Shown here: positions 24,850 through 37,445 of the stretch, one piece after another
Numbering within the stretch: position 1 is the first letter of the stretch
Layout: the number at the start of each line of letters is the position of its first letter
Assembly: GCF_002288925.2 (NCBI RefSeq)
Contig: NW_022098001.1
Location: 6,238,256-6,302,255 of the forward strand
DNA: 64,000 nt
Direction: 5' to 3'
Origin: Delphinapterus leucas
Lineage: Eukaryota > Chordata > Mammalia > Artiodactyla > Monodontidae
The notes under the pieces: model-generated
What the model saw: the letters and a program-made list of their open reading frames with translations, nothing else
Told to the model about the DNA's origin: nothing
The model's database searches: none
Translations under genes and position numbers: made by a program

Positions 24850-26549
24850 TAGGATAGATATAATTTTTAAAAAGGAAAACAAGTGTCGGTAAGGATGTGA
24901 ACAAATTGGAACTCCTGTACCTTGCTGATGGATAACTAACATGGTGCAGCTGCTGTGGAAAATCGTGTGGTGGTTCCTCAAAAAGCTAAACATAAAATTA
25001 TCATATGACTAGCAGATCCACTTCAATGTATGTAGCCAAAAGAATTTAAAACAGGTACTCAAACAAACACTCTCACATAAATGTCTATGGCAGTACTATT
25101 CACAATAGCCCAAAGGTGAAAACAACCCAAATGTTCATCAATGAATAAGTGGATAAACAAAATGTAGTATATGAATACAGTGAAATACTATTCAGCCATA
25201 AAAGAAATAGAGTACCAATACCTGCTATGATGTAGATAAGCCTCAGAAACATGATGCTAGTTGAAGGGAGCCAGACACAAAAGGTCACATATTGAATGAT
25301 TCCATTTATATTAAATATCCAGAATAGGTAAATCCACAAAGACAAAAAGCATATCGGTGCTTGCTCCAGACTGAAGGGAGGTAATGGCGAGTGACTGCTT
25401 CATGGGTATGGGTTTTCTTTTGGGGGTGATGAAAATGTTTTGGAACTTGATAGAGGTGGTGGTTGCACAACACTGTGAATATACTAAATGCCGATGAACT
25501 GTACACTTCAAACTGGTCGATTTTATGTTATGTGAATTTAACCTCAGTTTAAAACCAAAAGCAGTTGATGATTGTTACTTAATGATCTGACATGCAAGTG
25601 TGAAGCCAGAATCAACAGAATGCCCCATCGTTATAGCCATGACTTTTGATGGAGTATACAGCCCATTGAATTGGAATAATTTTCTAAAGAACCATAAAAG
25701 GCTATCTTTTCAGGGGAATCCTTTTTAAGAGTGTGTATGCTCAAAGTTTAACTGATATCTGTTAAATAGCAGTATAAATTATTTAGCACTGTTTCCCCAT
25801 AACTGATGGAGAATTGGTTCAGAACAAGTGACATTAATTTGAACACGACTGGCTATCCGAAGTGACTAGGAGATCCTGGGGAACTTGATAGTGTCGGGTG
25901 ATGAAGCGGATAGATACATGGCACTGCAGCTGACAGCTTAGAAACCATAGAAGTACATCTACTATTCTGAGGAGTACTAATTAGGACCAGGGGAAATCAA
26001 TAGGAGAAGTGCTTTAGAAGAGTTGTACATCACTCTACTAAAAGCAGGTGAATCTGCCAGGAGAGCAGGTTCTATTCCCGGGGATACAGATTTGGGGTAG
26101 AAAAACGAAGAATCCTTACAGGGAAGATGTGCTTTCTACTGTATGGAAGTCAGTTTTAGTAACTTACACACAAAGAAATGCTTTGATATGAGCCACCTGA
26201 ACCTCTGATTAAAAGGGATTAACTTTAAATTTGCTCTTTTCTGTAACTGGCCTCATTTCCCAAACTGGTTAAAAATTATTACCACCCTAAGGATGATTCT
26301 TGAACTGTGTTACATGCACAGCTTGATAATGTGCAAATGTTTCCATAACACTAAACTATCACCTCTCTTCCACCCTTTGGAAAAGTCGAGTTTACTTACC
26401 GAATTGAAAAAAGCTTATAATGATCACTACAGATGGAACAATCTCACCTAAAATAGCCAAGAAATAAAATGAAAAGTTACGTTTATCCTTTGGGGTCGGG
26501 GTGGGGGGTGGTTAGACTGAAACTCAAACCAAGTCTGGATCAGTTAAGA

Positions 26550-26990
26550 TGTTTTCTCGGCTGTAAGTATTCAGAAAATCAAACTAACAGTGGCCTAAAC
26601 CAGTAGGGATTTATTTGTCTCACAGAATTAGAAGACAGGAGGTCAGATTTCCTGCTGAATGATGCCATCAATGACCCTGGCCTTTTCTATCTTTCTATTC
26701 CATCCTACTTAGCCTCACACTTTGGACTCATGGTCACAATATGGCTACCACCGTACCAGGTATCACGTTCACATTTAAGACATAATGAAAGATGGATGAG
26801 TGCTGGAAGGAAGAAGGTGGCATCAGCCACATCTGCCCCTTTTTAGGAAAAAAAAGGCTTTCCTGGAAGGCTCACAGTAGATCTCTGCTTATGCCATATT
26901 GGCCAGAACAGGTCACAGGGCCAGACCTAACTGTAAGCCTGGTAGAAAGAAAATATTTAGCATTTCTAGCCTCCCTAGTGGAAGGTTGGG
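26550..26990. repeat. probable ancient interspersed repeat, family not named
   Basis: 'tcagaaaatcaaactaacagtggcctaaacc...ggatttatttgtctcacag', 'ctcatggtcacaatatggctacca' and 'gccatattggccagaacaggtcaca' recall a widespread old mammalian repeat, but I cannot fix its name. The 115-residue frame over it (26792-27139) shows no recognisable domain. Confidence 0.4.
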
Positions 26991-27476
26991 AATGGGGAAG
27001 AGGGCGGGGAATGGGTTTAGGCTGGTCTTATTTCATTGTTTGCCACACTTTTCCTTGTACAAACATTAAAAAGATTCTTAGATGGAGAAGTAAAATAACC
27101 GATTTTATGGATAATAACAAGAACATGGACAATGTATGACTCCTTTTCCAACTCTCTTAATCTAGGAAGTGTGAAGATGCTTGTTTCCACTTCATTTCAG
27201 GAAAAAGGAAAACTGAGCTACTTTAAATGGTTTGTGGCCTTCCTTTTCAGGTCCTAAAATATCTTCATGCATATTGACTCGTTTGGTTTTCCTACATTTC
27301 AGAGAAAGACAGTGGAGATTGGGGATGAGGGGAAGATGAGAAACGAGCCACATGATCATTTACTCACCCAAATTTAGAAATTTAAGGGGTCCTGGTTTGG
27401 AGTTCAGGCTATTTTAGCCAAGTATTTTGTCCCTACTATTCTTCCTCCCTGTAAATGCCCGATTAAACACATACAC

Positions 27477-27510
27477 TTACACACACACAAACACACACAC
27501 ACACACACAG
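27477..27510 (+). repeat. (CA)n microsatellite
   Basis: Imperfect CA repeat ending in about ten uninterrupted units. Confidence 0.9.
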
Positions 27511-28964
27511 ATTATAAACAGTCACCACCAGCATAAGCGAAGGAAGAAATTACCTAAACCTTGGCCTGGGCAATGGAAGGCTGTGACTGAATACCCAATG
27601 CCATGAAAGGAGGGAAATTATTTTTTCCCTAGGGAATACAAATCTCTTTTAAGTTATCACACCTGAGAAATGGATTTATGCAGCAATAATTTAGGGAACA
27701 GTGGTCAGATTTATGATGACATAAAATACATTCAATTTCCAAAACAAATCCAGCTTCCTCTTTGTTATCCACAGAACCTATCTTACCCAACCAGGCAAAG
27801 TAAGCTTAACCTTGACAAACTGCCTCCCTGCAGGAAATGCTTGCGTCAGCTGGCAGATTTTCCCAGCTACGGATTTGTAACGACTTTCTTAATTTTGAAG
27901 AACAGACTAAATGACTACATAAGGATCTGAATATGACCACCCACAAATCTTTCTGCTAACTGATTAGTATGAGTTATTATTAAGTGGGTCTTCCATCTTT
28001 CATAAGCATTTCCTGTGCTGGCGCATCCTTTGTGATACTACATATTGCCTCTGACAAATGATTCAAAAATAAAATATGAGCTTCAAAGGAAATGAAGCCA
28101 ACTGTGTGGCAGAATAGATTTCAAGGAAGAGTTTAATAACATCTTAGGGGGAAGAACTTTAAAAATACATTTTCCGAGAAAAAAAGATAGTAGCTTTAAG
28201 GTTTGCACATTAATGGAAAAATAAGTTTTAGCAAAAGAACAAAAGTCTTCATAAAGTGCAATGTTTATAGGTTTAGCATTTGAGCTTTAATAACTTGGCT
28301 GCAATTGTGATAGGAATAATCTGTAAATATCACTGGAAAGGCAAAATACATTCTCTTCTCCCAGGTTGAAATGGACTTCTAATCTGCTAGCCAAAGGGCA
28401 TAGTTTAACTATCTCTATGGCAACCATTTTTTTTCATTTATCTCAGCGTCTGAAGAAAGAACATGCTGTGTACAGCTTGGTAATGCAGTTGTCCCAGGCT
28501 TTAATAAATTTGCTTTTACATGCTGTTTACAGACTATCGTATCTACAATCTTAGATATTAAGGCTGAGAGATACACAGGGTCTTCATAAAGTTCTTCTAC
28601 AGATATCTGGTTATATTAATTCCCTTTGGCAAACTCTTATAGTACAATGTTTTATATTTTGGAAAGTACATCTTAATCATTTCCATTTATCTTCCCAATA
28701 CCCATAAGGATGGAGTAAGCTCCAGACGTGGAAAGCGTTGGCTAATATTGAAGGCAGAAGAGTCTGCTGACCTTTCATAGACATTTTACAACAACCATCA
28801 GAGGCTGAGAAGACAGAAAATCATCTTGTCACAAATGCCATAATGAAGAAGGACAGCCAAAGTTGCAGACGTGAGAATCTAATATTGGAACTGAGAGAAA
28901 GAAAGAGTTAGACCTACTAGCTTCCAAACTTGGAGAATAGTAATAGCTAGCCCGTAAGTGGTGA

Positions 28965-29095
28965 GCTAAGAGTGCTGGGCACTGGAATAAGTATTTTACA
29001 TACTCAATTGTCACTGAAATCTCACAAGATTCCTGTGAAGAAGATATTACCACCATTTTCAGATATGGAGAGGAGGTTTAGGGAAATTGCTCAGT
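28965..29095 (-). repeat. MIR-type fragment, antisense
   Basis: 'gagtgctgggcactggaataagtatttt', 'tcactgaaatctcacaagattcctgtgaag' and 'attttcagatatgga' follow reversed MIR order. Confidence 0.65.
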
Positions 29096-29324
29096 AAAAG
29101 TTAGATCCCTTCTCTGCTATTCTCCACTATGATGATGTATAACAAATGATAATCATTCACTTGGTCATACTTGATTTCATGCTGTAAGTATTTAGTGGAC
29201 AACTGCTTAGTGCTAGGTACTGGGCAAGTGATTGGGAAAACCAAACTAAACAAGACCAGCATAAGCCCTCCCCTCGCAGGCCTAACTTTGTTAGTCTAAT
29301 GTGGTGCAGAGTCCATGGTTAAGA

Positions 29325-29570
29325 AGTGATAATAGCTAATACTTGCATAGCATGTGTTTTATGCCAGGCACTAAGTGTTTGACATATGTTATTTCACTTA
29401 ATTCTCCCAACATCCGTACCACTTTACAGATGAAGAAACTCAGTCAAGGCTAGAGGCTGAGTAATTTACCCAGGGTTATACTCCTTGTGATTGGCAAAGT
29501 CAGGATTTGAACCCAAGCAGTCTAACTTGAGGAACCACGATCTTACTACTGTGCTATTCTTTCTCTCTAA
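29325..29570 (-). repeat. MIR SINE, antisense
   Basis: 'taatacttgcatagcatgtg...tgccaggcactaag', 'ctttacagatgaagaaact' and 'gtcaggatttgaacccaagcag' are the reverse complement of nearly the whole MIR. Confidence 0.85.
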
Positions 29571-30705
29571 AATTACTTATTGAAATAGGTTGATTAGAGA
29601 CCTCTCTCATTGACTGCCAGGCCTGTCGGTTAACTGTTGGATACCTTTCGCTTAGAGAGAGTCCGAATGAGAAAAGAATGAAAGAAATAACATCTACTCA
29701 GGATATTGGGAAGAGGGGTTTTTTCAGGGATGTGACAAAGCAGGTCAGGGAGCTGAGAATACAGCTGAGGATAAGGCAAGCATGGTCTGTGTCCCCTTTG
29801 AGCTCTCAGAGAAGCGCCCAGAGATTTCGGAATGAGGGAACTTCCTGCCCTATGGGGTCCAGAAAGTTTTCTCTGAGGAAATGGTGCTTGAGAAAATCTG
29901 AAGAATTTGGGACAAGCCCTGAGGGCAGAAGGAACACACTGTGGAAGTTTTGAGGCAGGAGAACGCACAATGTGATCAAAGAACTGAGAGAAGTTCAGTT
30001 AGGTGAACGCAGAGATGGAGGAGGAGTGTGGCACAAGGTGGAAGTGTGATGTTACTTGAGAGAGCAGACCGTGTTGAGAACCCTGGACTTCATTCTAATG
30101 GCAACAGTCAGCTATGGAAAAGCTTTTCAACACAGGAGAGTCATGGTGAAATTTGCTTTTTTAAAAAGATTACTTTGGCCAAACGGTAGAAAACAAATTA
30201 GAAGAGGGAGAAATTTATGTAAAAAGACCTATTAGGAAGTCTTTGCTTCCTAATTGTACTTTGAGTGAAGTTTGGTGGAAGGCTAGATTGGTGGGGTGTT
30301 GACAGTGGGGATGGAGAGGAGAGGGAAGACTCGAAGATAATTAGAAGGTACTTAGGACTTAATTACTAATGGAAAGACAGGGAAGAGCCCGGGACATCCA
30401 AAGGTAGAAATCTAGCGTCTGGGTAATTATCAAACTAATTAGTGGAGCAATGCTAGCAAGTTGCAGGGCAGATAGAAGAAGCCGGAGGTTGCGTGTAGGA
30501 TGCTGGTATGGCAGCTGGAGGAGAAGGCAGGGATTGATGCCTAGGATGACAGTAGGAAGAGGAATGTGGGTGGTTGTGGGGAGGGAGGCTCCTGAGGTTT
30601 CTTTGCCACTTTCAAAACCACTTCTTAAATATTTTACTAAAATTCACTTTAGCTCTCTGGTGCAGATTTACTGATGAAGGTAAAATTTGAGCTAATAATT
30701 TTTTT

Positions 30706-30903
30706 TTTTTTTGCGGTACGCGGGCCTCTCACTGTTGTGGACTCTTCCGTTGCGGAGCACAGACTCTGGATGCGCAGGATCAGCGGCCGTGGCTCACGGG
30801 CCCAGCCGCTCCGCGGCATGTGGGATCCTCCCGGACCGGGGCACGAACCCGTGTCCCCTGCATCGCCAGGCGGACTCTCAACCACTGCGCCACCAGGGAA
30901 GCC
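30706..30903 (-). mobile_element. CHR SINE, shortened whale-type form
   Basis: Complement GGGCTTCCCTGGTGGCGCAG ... GGCTGGGCCCGTGAGCCACG ... GAGGCCCGCGTACCGC plus A-tail. Near-perfect duplication gagc(t/a)(a/g)ataattttt. Little decay, so probably young. Confidence 0.95.
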
Positions 30904-31669
30904 CGAGCAGATAATTTTTAAATGGAGAAAAGTTATTAGCCAATTCATATATTAAGATCCTGTTAATATTTTCTTCATCAACACAAATCAACTTTGAGCT
31001 GAAGTCTCCTTTACCTACTAAATCATCACTGGCAACATTAGTACTGGAAAGGCAGTGTCTAGTCTACCTGAACTTGCCTTATAGAAGTTTATTTGTAAGA
31101 CTACTATTTGACTCTTGGAATATAATTTCTAATAGAATAAGTTACAAATCATGAATGACTTCCCAAACCAGTTCATAAAAATTTATTTTAAGCCTTAATA
31201 TAGCTAGAATAAGAATCTATATAAATCATGTTGAAGTGATCAGTCACATTTATTCAACAAGCTCAGTCTAGCATCTGTTAGATTCTGTTTATGTGCTGAG
31301 AAATCAACAACAAACAATACAAAGGTCTTTGCAGTCTAGTTGGAAATAAGGGGCTGAGGATAGGAGTTATGGCAACAAGGTTTTCTGTCCTCTTCTACCT
31401 TTACCCCTTTCTCATTTCTCTACCCCAAGAGTGGAAAGCAGAAACTGCCCAGGGAATGTAGGAAAGTGAAGTTTACTAAAGTAGAAATGTGATAGGCTTT
31501 CCTTCCTGCCCCTTCTCCCCTTCCCAGATGCTGCCACAGATTCCCTTCCTTTGTGCTCTTTCTCTCTATGGAATCTCTCTTCCTTGACCAACTGGGGCTA
31601 ATCTGTGGATCAGTGGCAGGAATGTGGAGTAGGGCAGGGATTGAACAATGAGAAAAAAATAGTCTTTTT

Positions 31670-31979
31670 TAAAAAAATTAATTAATTTCTTTTTGGCTGC
31701 ATTGGGTCTTCGTTGGTGCCCGCAGACTTTCTCTAGCTGTGGTGAGCAGGGGCTACTCTTTGTTGCGGTGCGCGGGCTTCTCATTGCAGTGGCTTCTCTT
31801 GTTGCAGAGCAAAGGCTCTAGGCGCGTGGGCTTCAGTAGTTGTGGCACGTAGGCTCAGTAGCTGTGGCACAGGGGCTTAGTTGCTCCGTGGCATGTGGGA
31901 TCTTCCCAGACCAGGGCTCGAACCTGTGTCTCCTGCACTGGCAGGTGGATTCTTAACCACTGCACCACCAGGAAAGTCC
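31670..31979 (-). mobile_element. CHR-1-type SINE (long form)
   Basis: Complement GGGACTTTCCTGGTGGTGCA to A-rich tail. 'aaaaaatagtctt' on both sides. Confidence 0.93.
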
Positions 31980-33171
31980 CAAAAAAATAGTCTTGAGAAA
32001 AGCAAGACAGACTTACAAATGGAAAGAGAAAGGGAAAGATACATTCCCAACAGGAACAAAAAAGAGTCCCCATTGAAATCAGAAGAGGAGGCAGTTCATA
32101 TGCAAGATACCCAAATCAATACAGGGCTTACCATTCTTTGTAGGATTCTCACTCAACTGTCTTTTTTTTTAAGAATATTAATTCTCTGAAAGGCAAGATT
32201 TACTTAGGAAAAATTAAGTTATTTCTAATGTAACTACCAAATGGTAATTTCCTAATGAATTAATTGGCTCAGAGCTATATGCTTGTTCTTAAAAAAACAG
32301 AAACTGACTATTGCTAACGTCAGCAGAAAAGGAATTTGTTGGAAAGGTAGAGGATAGGTCATAGATTGGACAGGAAGGCTAGACTCCAAGGCTGGAAATT
32401 TGAGAGGAGCCAGGGAAAATTAGGGAGCAGGCCAAATTCCCACTGCAAGAATTGTCTGTTTGTGATGTCTCAATGGACATGACAGCCATTTTTGCCTTCT
32501 GCTGCTGCTGGATGCACCTCCATGTGTGAATTCAAAACTGTCCCTGTATAATAGTTTCACTAGCCCCAGATTCAAAGCGCTGGGCAGAAGCATCTAATTG
32601 GCTTTGCCCATAAGGGAATGGGGCGAGGGAACGCCTGGCTCCATCACTTCCAATAATCACACAGAATGGATTCCATCAGAGTAGATACTGGGCAGCCACA
32701 AAGAGGACAACTGCCCACTGCACCCTGCTTCTGATAATTTACTAAAGTGTTCTTTTAATGAAAGGGTAGAATTTCAGCCAAGGATTTCAAAAGCATTTGC
32801 AAGGGCAGCAAAGAAATTCTGCCTCACGGTTATTTTCACTGGCTGACTCAAATAATAAGCACCACCCAGGTCTACATTTGACTTTGATTCTTAGATCTTG
32901 AAGCACACCTTTGTCAAGATTGCCATTTGTCTACTTGTGGCATTGTCTCATTAGAAACCCTCAGCTCTCTGAAGGTGTAGATATATCCATTTGATATATC
33001 CATTTTACATATGACATGACTGAGTCTCAAAGAGGATAGTGTTTTGCCTATAATCATGTACTATAGGCCTAATTGGTTATTATGGAATATAAACAGATTT
33101 GGAGTAATTAATTTCTTCTACCTTATTTACTCCAATTTAAGTAAAACATGACTAGTAAAATTATTTTTTTT

Positions 33172-33462
33172 TAATTATTTTTATTAATTACTTATTTTTG
33201 GCTGCGTTGGGTCTTCGTCGCTGCACGCGGGCTTTCTCTAGTTGCAGCAAGCGGGGGTTACTCTTCGTTGTGGTGCGCGGGCTTCTCACTGCGGTGGCTT
33301 CTCTTGTTGCGGAGCACAGGCTCTAGGCGCGCGGGCTTCAGTAGTTGTGGCGCACGGGCTTAGTTGCTCCACAGCATGTGGGATCTTCCCGCACCAGGGC
33401 TCGAACCTACGGCCCCTGCATTGGCAGGCGGATTCTTAACCACTGCGCCACCAGGGAAGCCC
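33172..33462 (-). mobile_element. CHR-1-type SINE (long form)
   Basis: Complement GGGCTTCCCTGGTGGCGCAG to tail. Duplication gtaaaattattttt at both ends. Confidence 0.94.
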
Positions 33463-36247
33463 CTGTAAAATTATTTTTAAAAAATATATTTCCTCTAGGA
33501 TTATTTCACATTTTTTCTTCATAAAATGAATGATAGTGATTTGAAAGTCCCTGATGGATGAATAGGAAATTTCTTTGTTACAATAGAAATTGAGTCCATT
33601 AATTATAAATCAGAATAGATAATGCTATTCAAAGCTTCGCATTTCACCTGGAAAGAATCTAATTAATAAGATTGCTTTTTATAAATTCATTTCTGACCTA
33701 TTTCCTTAAAGAATTGAAACTAGACTCAAATATATTTGTTCTAGTTAGTTGTTGTGTTTGAGTTTGAAACTTTTATATTTGGGATTCTATGTACAGTGAT
33801 AACACAAGTAAGTTCAAATGAATTTTTAAATTAAAATTATGGATATTGAGAACAATAGCTTTGAGGAATGTGTACTACCATCATGCCAAACTCAGTATTT
33901 GGGCTTAAATTCCCTACAAATTCTAATTTTTGAAAGGAACTTTTTCACAAGTCTAACACTGCAAAGTTTTGATTAAGGAATCCTTGGGGAAACGTTTCTT
34001 CATGAGGAAGTTCAAGGTGTTAAAGCCAACAAAAAGCTTCGTAAATCATGCAAAGCAAGGCTTCCTGAACGTGTTAGCAGGACACCACCACCTCTGTACA
34101 GAGTTTCTATTTTATCCCTGCTAAGGTGAAGATAAAATTCCCTTTGAGGTAATTATGAAGTCTGCAAAGTTTGTTCTCAGGTGCAAGGCATGCTGGGACC
34201 TCAGCAGCAAGAATAAGGTCTGGCCTGGCAACACAGGAGCTGTGGATGCTGGTAATTCTCCAGTGCTCTCAGAGGTGCTGTGGTTTAGCAAGCTCGAGCA
34301 GCATTCAGGGGCTTATTAGTGGTTGGTCAGAGCATGGAGGGAGGGTTTCTGAGTGGTGGTTCAGTGTAGGAACCAGACAAGACACATACCAAAGCATCCA
34401 TTACGCCAGAAAGTAGGGCCTGGCCAGCAGGATCCAGCCACATGGGAGGTCAATTTAGTAGGAAGTAGTTAGAGTTCTGTGCCATTACTCACCACCAGGG
34501 CTCAGGGTGGCCATAGAGAGAAAGGAGGATTGGGATCTACAACCAGACGCAGGGAGACATTGAGGGTCTAGGGAGTCTAACTGAATTCCAAGCCTCCCTT
34601 GTACTTCCTACCTCAGTTAGATACAGCAGAGGCAAGACTGGGATGTGTTTGGGGTGAGCATCAGGAGACCTGGAGTAGAGGAGCTAGGAAAGCAGAGGCA
34701 GTCAAAGTGAGTTAAGGTTGACATCAATCTCCTCTCTCTGTGCCCTTCTATCAACTCAGGAGTGACCTGTCCCATACTGTGGACTCCCAAGTCCTTCCTA
34801 TTTTCTTCACCTCCTTGCCCATATCGAAATACTGATGGGGTTTATTTTGATATGATTGCTGATATGATTGCAAAATACTGAGTGCTATTTGTTTTGATGG
34901 TTAAATGAACTGTATTAAGCATTTGGGGGACTTGCATCCCCAGAGCTCATTCTGAAGACGTCCCACCTCTAGCTCATGCTATGCGAGTGGTCAAGGGCAG
35001 ATCTGCTGGCCAGGACCTCTGACGTGACTCTGCCCCAAAGGACTCTGCCCCCAAGTAAGTGATTCCCAACTAAGGGATTTCCCTCTCTCAGGAACTGAAG
35101 TTGAAAGACATAGAGGTAAGGAGCCAACTGATGGGTCAAGAAAGCCATGCTGAATCAGGCTGGGGCAGCCGTCTGTGGACTTGAAGAGTTGAAGTTACAA
35201 AAAAAGCAGCAATTACAAGCAAGGAGAAGAAGTCAGTTGGTAGAGAACAGGCAGAGCAGATGCAGGAGTCTCGTTTCCTTGTGGCTCTCCAACACCCAGC
35301 TCCAAAGTCCTGGCCATCTGGCTCAGCTGTACTGGGGGTCCTGTCCCTGGGTTTCTGTGAGATTCCTCCCCACAAATTTCTTGAACTGCCTTGGGGAAAA
35401 TACTGTTCCTTGTAACAAAATGACCCTCAATCTATACACAACAGAACAAAAAAAGATCAATGTATTAACCAATCCCTGTATTTTCAATCTTTGTGTTTAG
35501 TTGCAATAACGAGATGGTTTAGTGGGGGCAAGACAGAGGCAACCACAAAATCATTCAGGCCTATTTTTGAAGCTGGCCCTAAAAGTTAACCTGACTCCCT
35601 CCTTTGTTTGGATGAGTTATGGGCATAAAGATCAGAAGACGTCTTCCCTTTTCACTGCGGCCAGCCTTCTCCCTGCTCCTTCGCACACATGGGCACGTGT
35701 GTGTGCACCTGCCGGTGGCTGAGCTTGCCATGGGTCACCCACCGGGACCTGCAGCGCACCCTACTCTGGCTCAGCACCTCTGCTGCTCACACCCACCTTT
35801 ATATTTACCTACCACTTGCCCTAAGATCCCTTGATATAATTTTTGTGCTTTCTGATCCCCTAATCTTTAGTGCCTAGTGAAATGCCTATCCTCAACTCTC
35901 TTATCTCCCTAGAGAATATTAGCCTAAACCTTATATATTATTTGACCTAGGTAATAGGTTTCTGATAAGCATTGCTGTAACAGTTTCTTTCATTCATAGT
36001 GACACATCTGAATGAGGGATCACAGATTTATTTTGAAAACAGTCCTGCTGTGTTTCTACTCACCCAGGCAACATGCCAGAGCCAGAGGCTTCAGGTGGTC
36101 ATCATTTACCTCTGGAGGCTTCTTTTCCTCCCCAGCAGGAAGCTAGGCCCTTTCTCTTGGGAGAAGCTGTAGTATCCTCTCAGGCATCAAAATGTACTGC
36201 AATGTCTTGTTTTCACAAGTCCATCTCCTTTAAGACTGTGCTTCTGG
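33463..36247. other. gene-free sequence
   Basis: No recognised repeat or gene. The frames at 35136-35500 overlap on both strands and show no domain, so I regard them as chance. Confidence 0.5.
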
Positions 36248-36570
36248 GCTTTCCTGGCGGCACAGTGGATAAGAATTCACCTGCCAGTGCAGGACACGGG
36301 TTCGATCCCTGGTCCAGGAAGATCCCACATGCCACGGAGCAACTAAGCCCATGTGCCACAACTACTGAGCCTGTGCTCTAGAGCCCGCGAGCCATAACTA
36401 CTGAGCCCACACGCCACAACTACTGAAGCCTGCACCTAGAGCCCATGCTCCCGCAACAAGAGAAGCCCCTGCAACGAGAAGCCCACACACCGCAACTGAA
36501 GAGTAGCCCTCGCTCGCCACAACTAGAGAAAGCCCACGTGCAGCAACGAAGACCCAACGCAGCCAAAAAA
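36248..36570 (+). mobile_element. CHR-1-type SINE (long form)
   Basis: ggctttcctggcggcacagt to 'gacccaacgcagccaaaaaaa'. Duplication AAGACTGTGCT(T/C)CT flanks it. Confidence 0.94.
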
Positions 36571-36936
36571 AAAGACTGTGCTCCTTTCAGAATCTTTCAT
36601 ACATTGAGCACAGAGTACAGAGACTAAATATGGATTATAAAGGGCCTTCTTTTGGGGGTTCTTAGGAGAATTGAAAGTAAATGAATTTAAATTAAGTGCA
36701 TGCAAAGCATTTGCAGTGTTGTGAGAGTTCCATAAACATTAGCAGCTATTGTTACTATTACGATTATTATTAATAAAATCTGCTTCCTTCCACCTAGCTT
36801 TCTGTCTGGGTATCCCTGTGGGTGATGTGCCATTAAGAAATAGGGAACTAAAAAGGAGATAAAACTTGGGAGTTGAAGCAAAATAATGAGTTCATTTGGG
36901 GACATTAGCTTCAATGCTTATGAAGAGACCCAAGCA

Positions 36937-37030
36937 TGAGGCTAACTTAAAAACACACAATCCCATTGTCAGGACTCAATAAATGTTGACTAAATGAGAG
37001 AATGCTCATTCATTCATTCATTCATTCGTT
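36937..37030 (+). repeat. probable L2 tail with (ATTC)n
   Basis: 'caggactcaataaatgttgactaaatgagagaatg' followed by five to six ATTC units. Confidence 0.6.
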
Positions 37031-37401
37031 CCATAAACGAGTTCTTGGCCCTGATTTAACCCTAGCTGTTCAATAGCTTTAAGGAACAGGATCAAAGTAA
37101 ACGTAATGCTTATTTTAAATTGTATATACCATTAGCACTATTATGAACGTTATAATACCAAAAAACTGAAGAACACTGATCTATTATATGTTTTTAAATT
37201 TCTTTCACCAAATAATCAAATATTTATTTAGTACCTTCTAATATGGGGCTTTAAGGCCCTGTATAAATAATCAATGTTCACTGGGCAGCAGCCAATTTTG
37301 GATTCACTGTTCAAACATCCAAACTGACCACGAATGTTCTCTAAGGACTTAAGATGCCTGATTTCTTCATTATCCCTCCTTACCTATAACTAGTCCTTAA
37401 G

Positions 37402-37445
37402 TCTCCCTGGTATGTAGATGTCACACCATCTACATACCAGGGAGA
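37402..37445. other. perfect 19-bp inverted repeat with 6-base loop
   Basis: Arm TCTCCCTGGTATGTAGATG at 37402-37420, loop tcacac, and its exact complement at 37427-37445. Pairing stops at both ends. No repeat family recognised. Confidence 0.95.

Larger units (their letters stand above)
23310..25560 (+). mobile_element. old L1 3' half, interrupted by three younger insertions
   Basis: L1 ORF2 C-terminal sequence and 3' UTR in plus orientation: 'catcaaaatttaaaacttttg...tgcatcaaaggacattgtc', 'aaaaaatgggcaaaga', 'acatgaaaagatgctcaac', 'tagcagatccacttcaatg', 'aaacaacccaaatgttcatc', and the 3' UTR to 'gtgaatttaacctcagttt'. Interrupted at 23444 (SINE), about 23916 (Tigger-like) and 24537 (SINE). Confidence 0.88.
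25561..28964. other. gene-free sequence; candidate conserved non-coding DNA at 28140-28560
   Basis: Contains the unnamed old repeat (26550) and a CA repeat. The 28140-28560 part is repeat-poor and low in CpG, with segments such as ggctgcaattgtgatagg. No coding frame with a domain. Confidence 0.4.
29571..33171. other. gene-free sequence with two SINEs
   Basis: Outside the SINEs at 30706 and 31670 no gene is seen. About 32450-32960 may be a decayed interspersed repeat, but I cannot name it. Confidence 0.5.

Noticed and set aside
26495..26515. G-rich stretch as a G-quadruplex
   Set aside because: Only three separable runs of three or more G; it does not meet the four-run rule.
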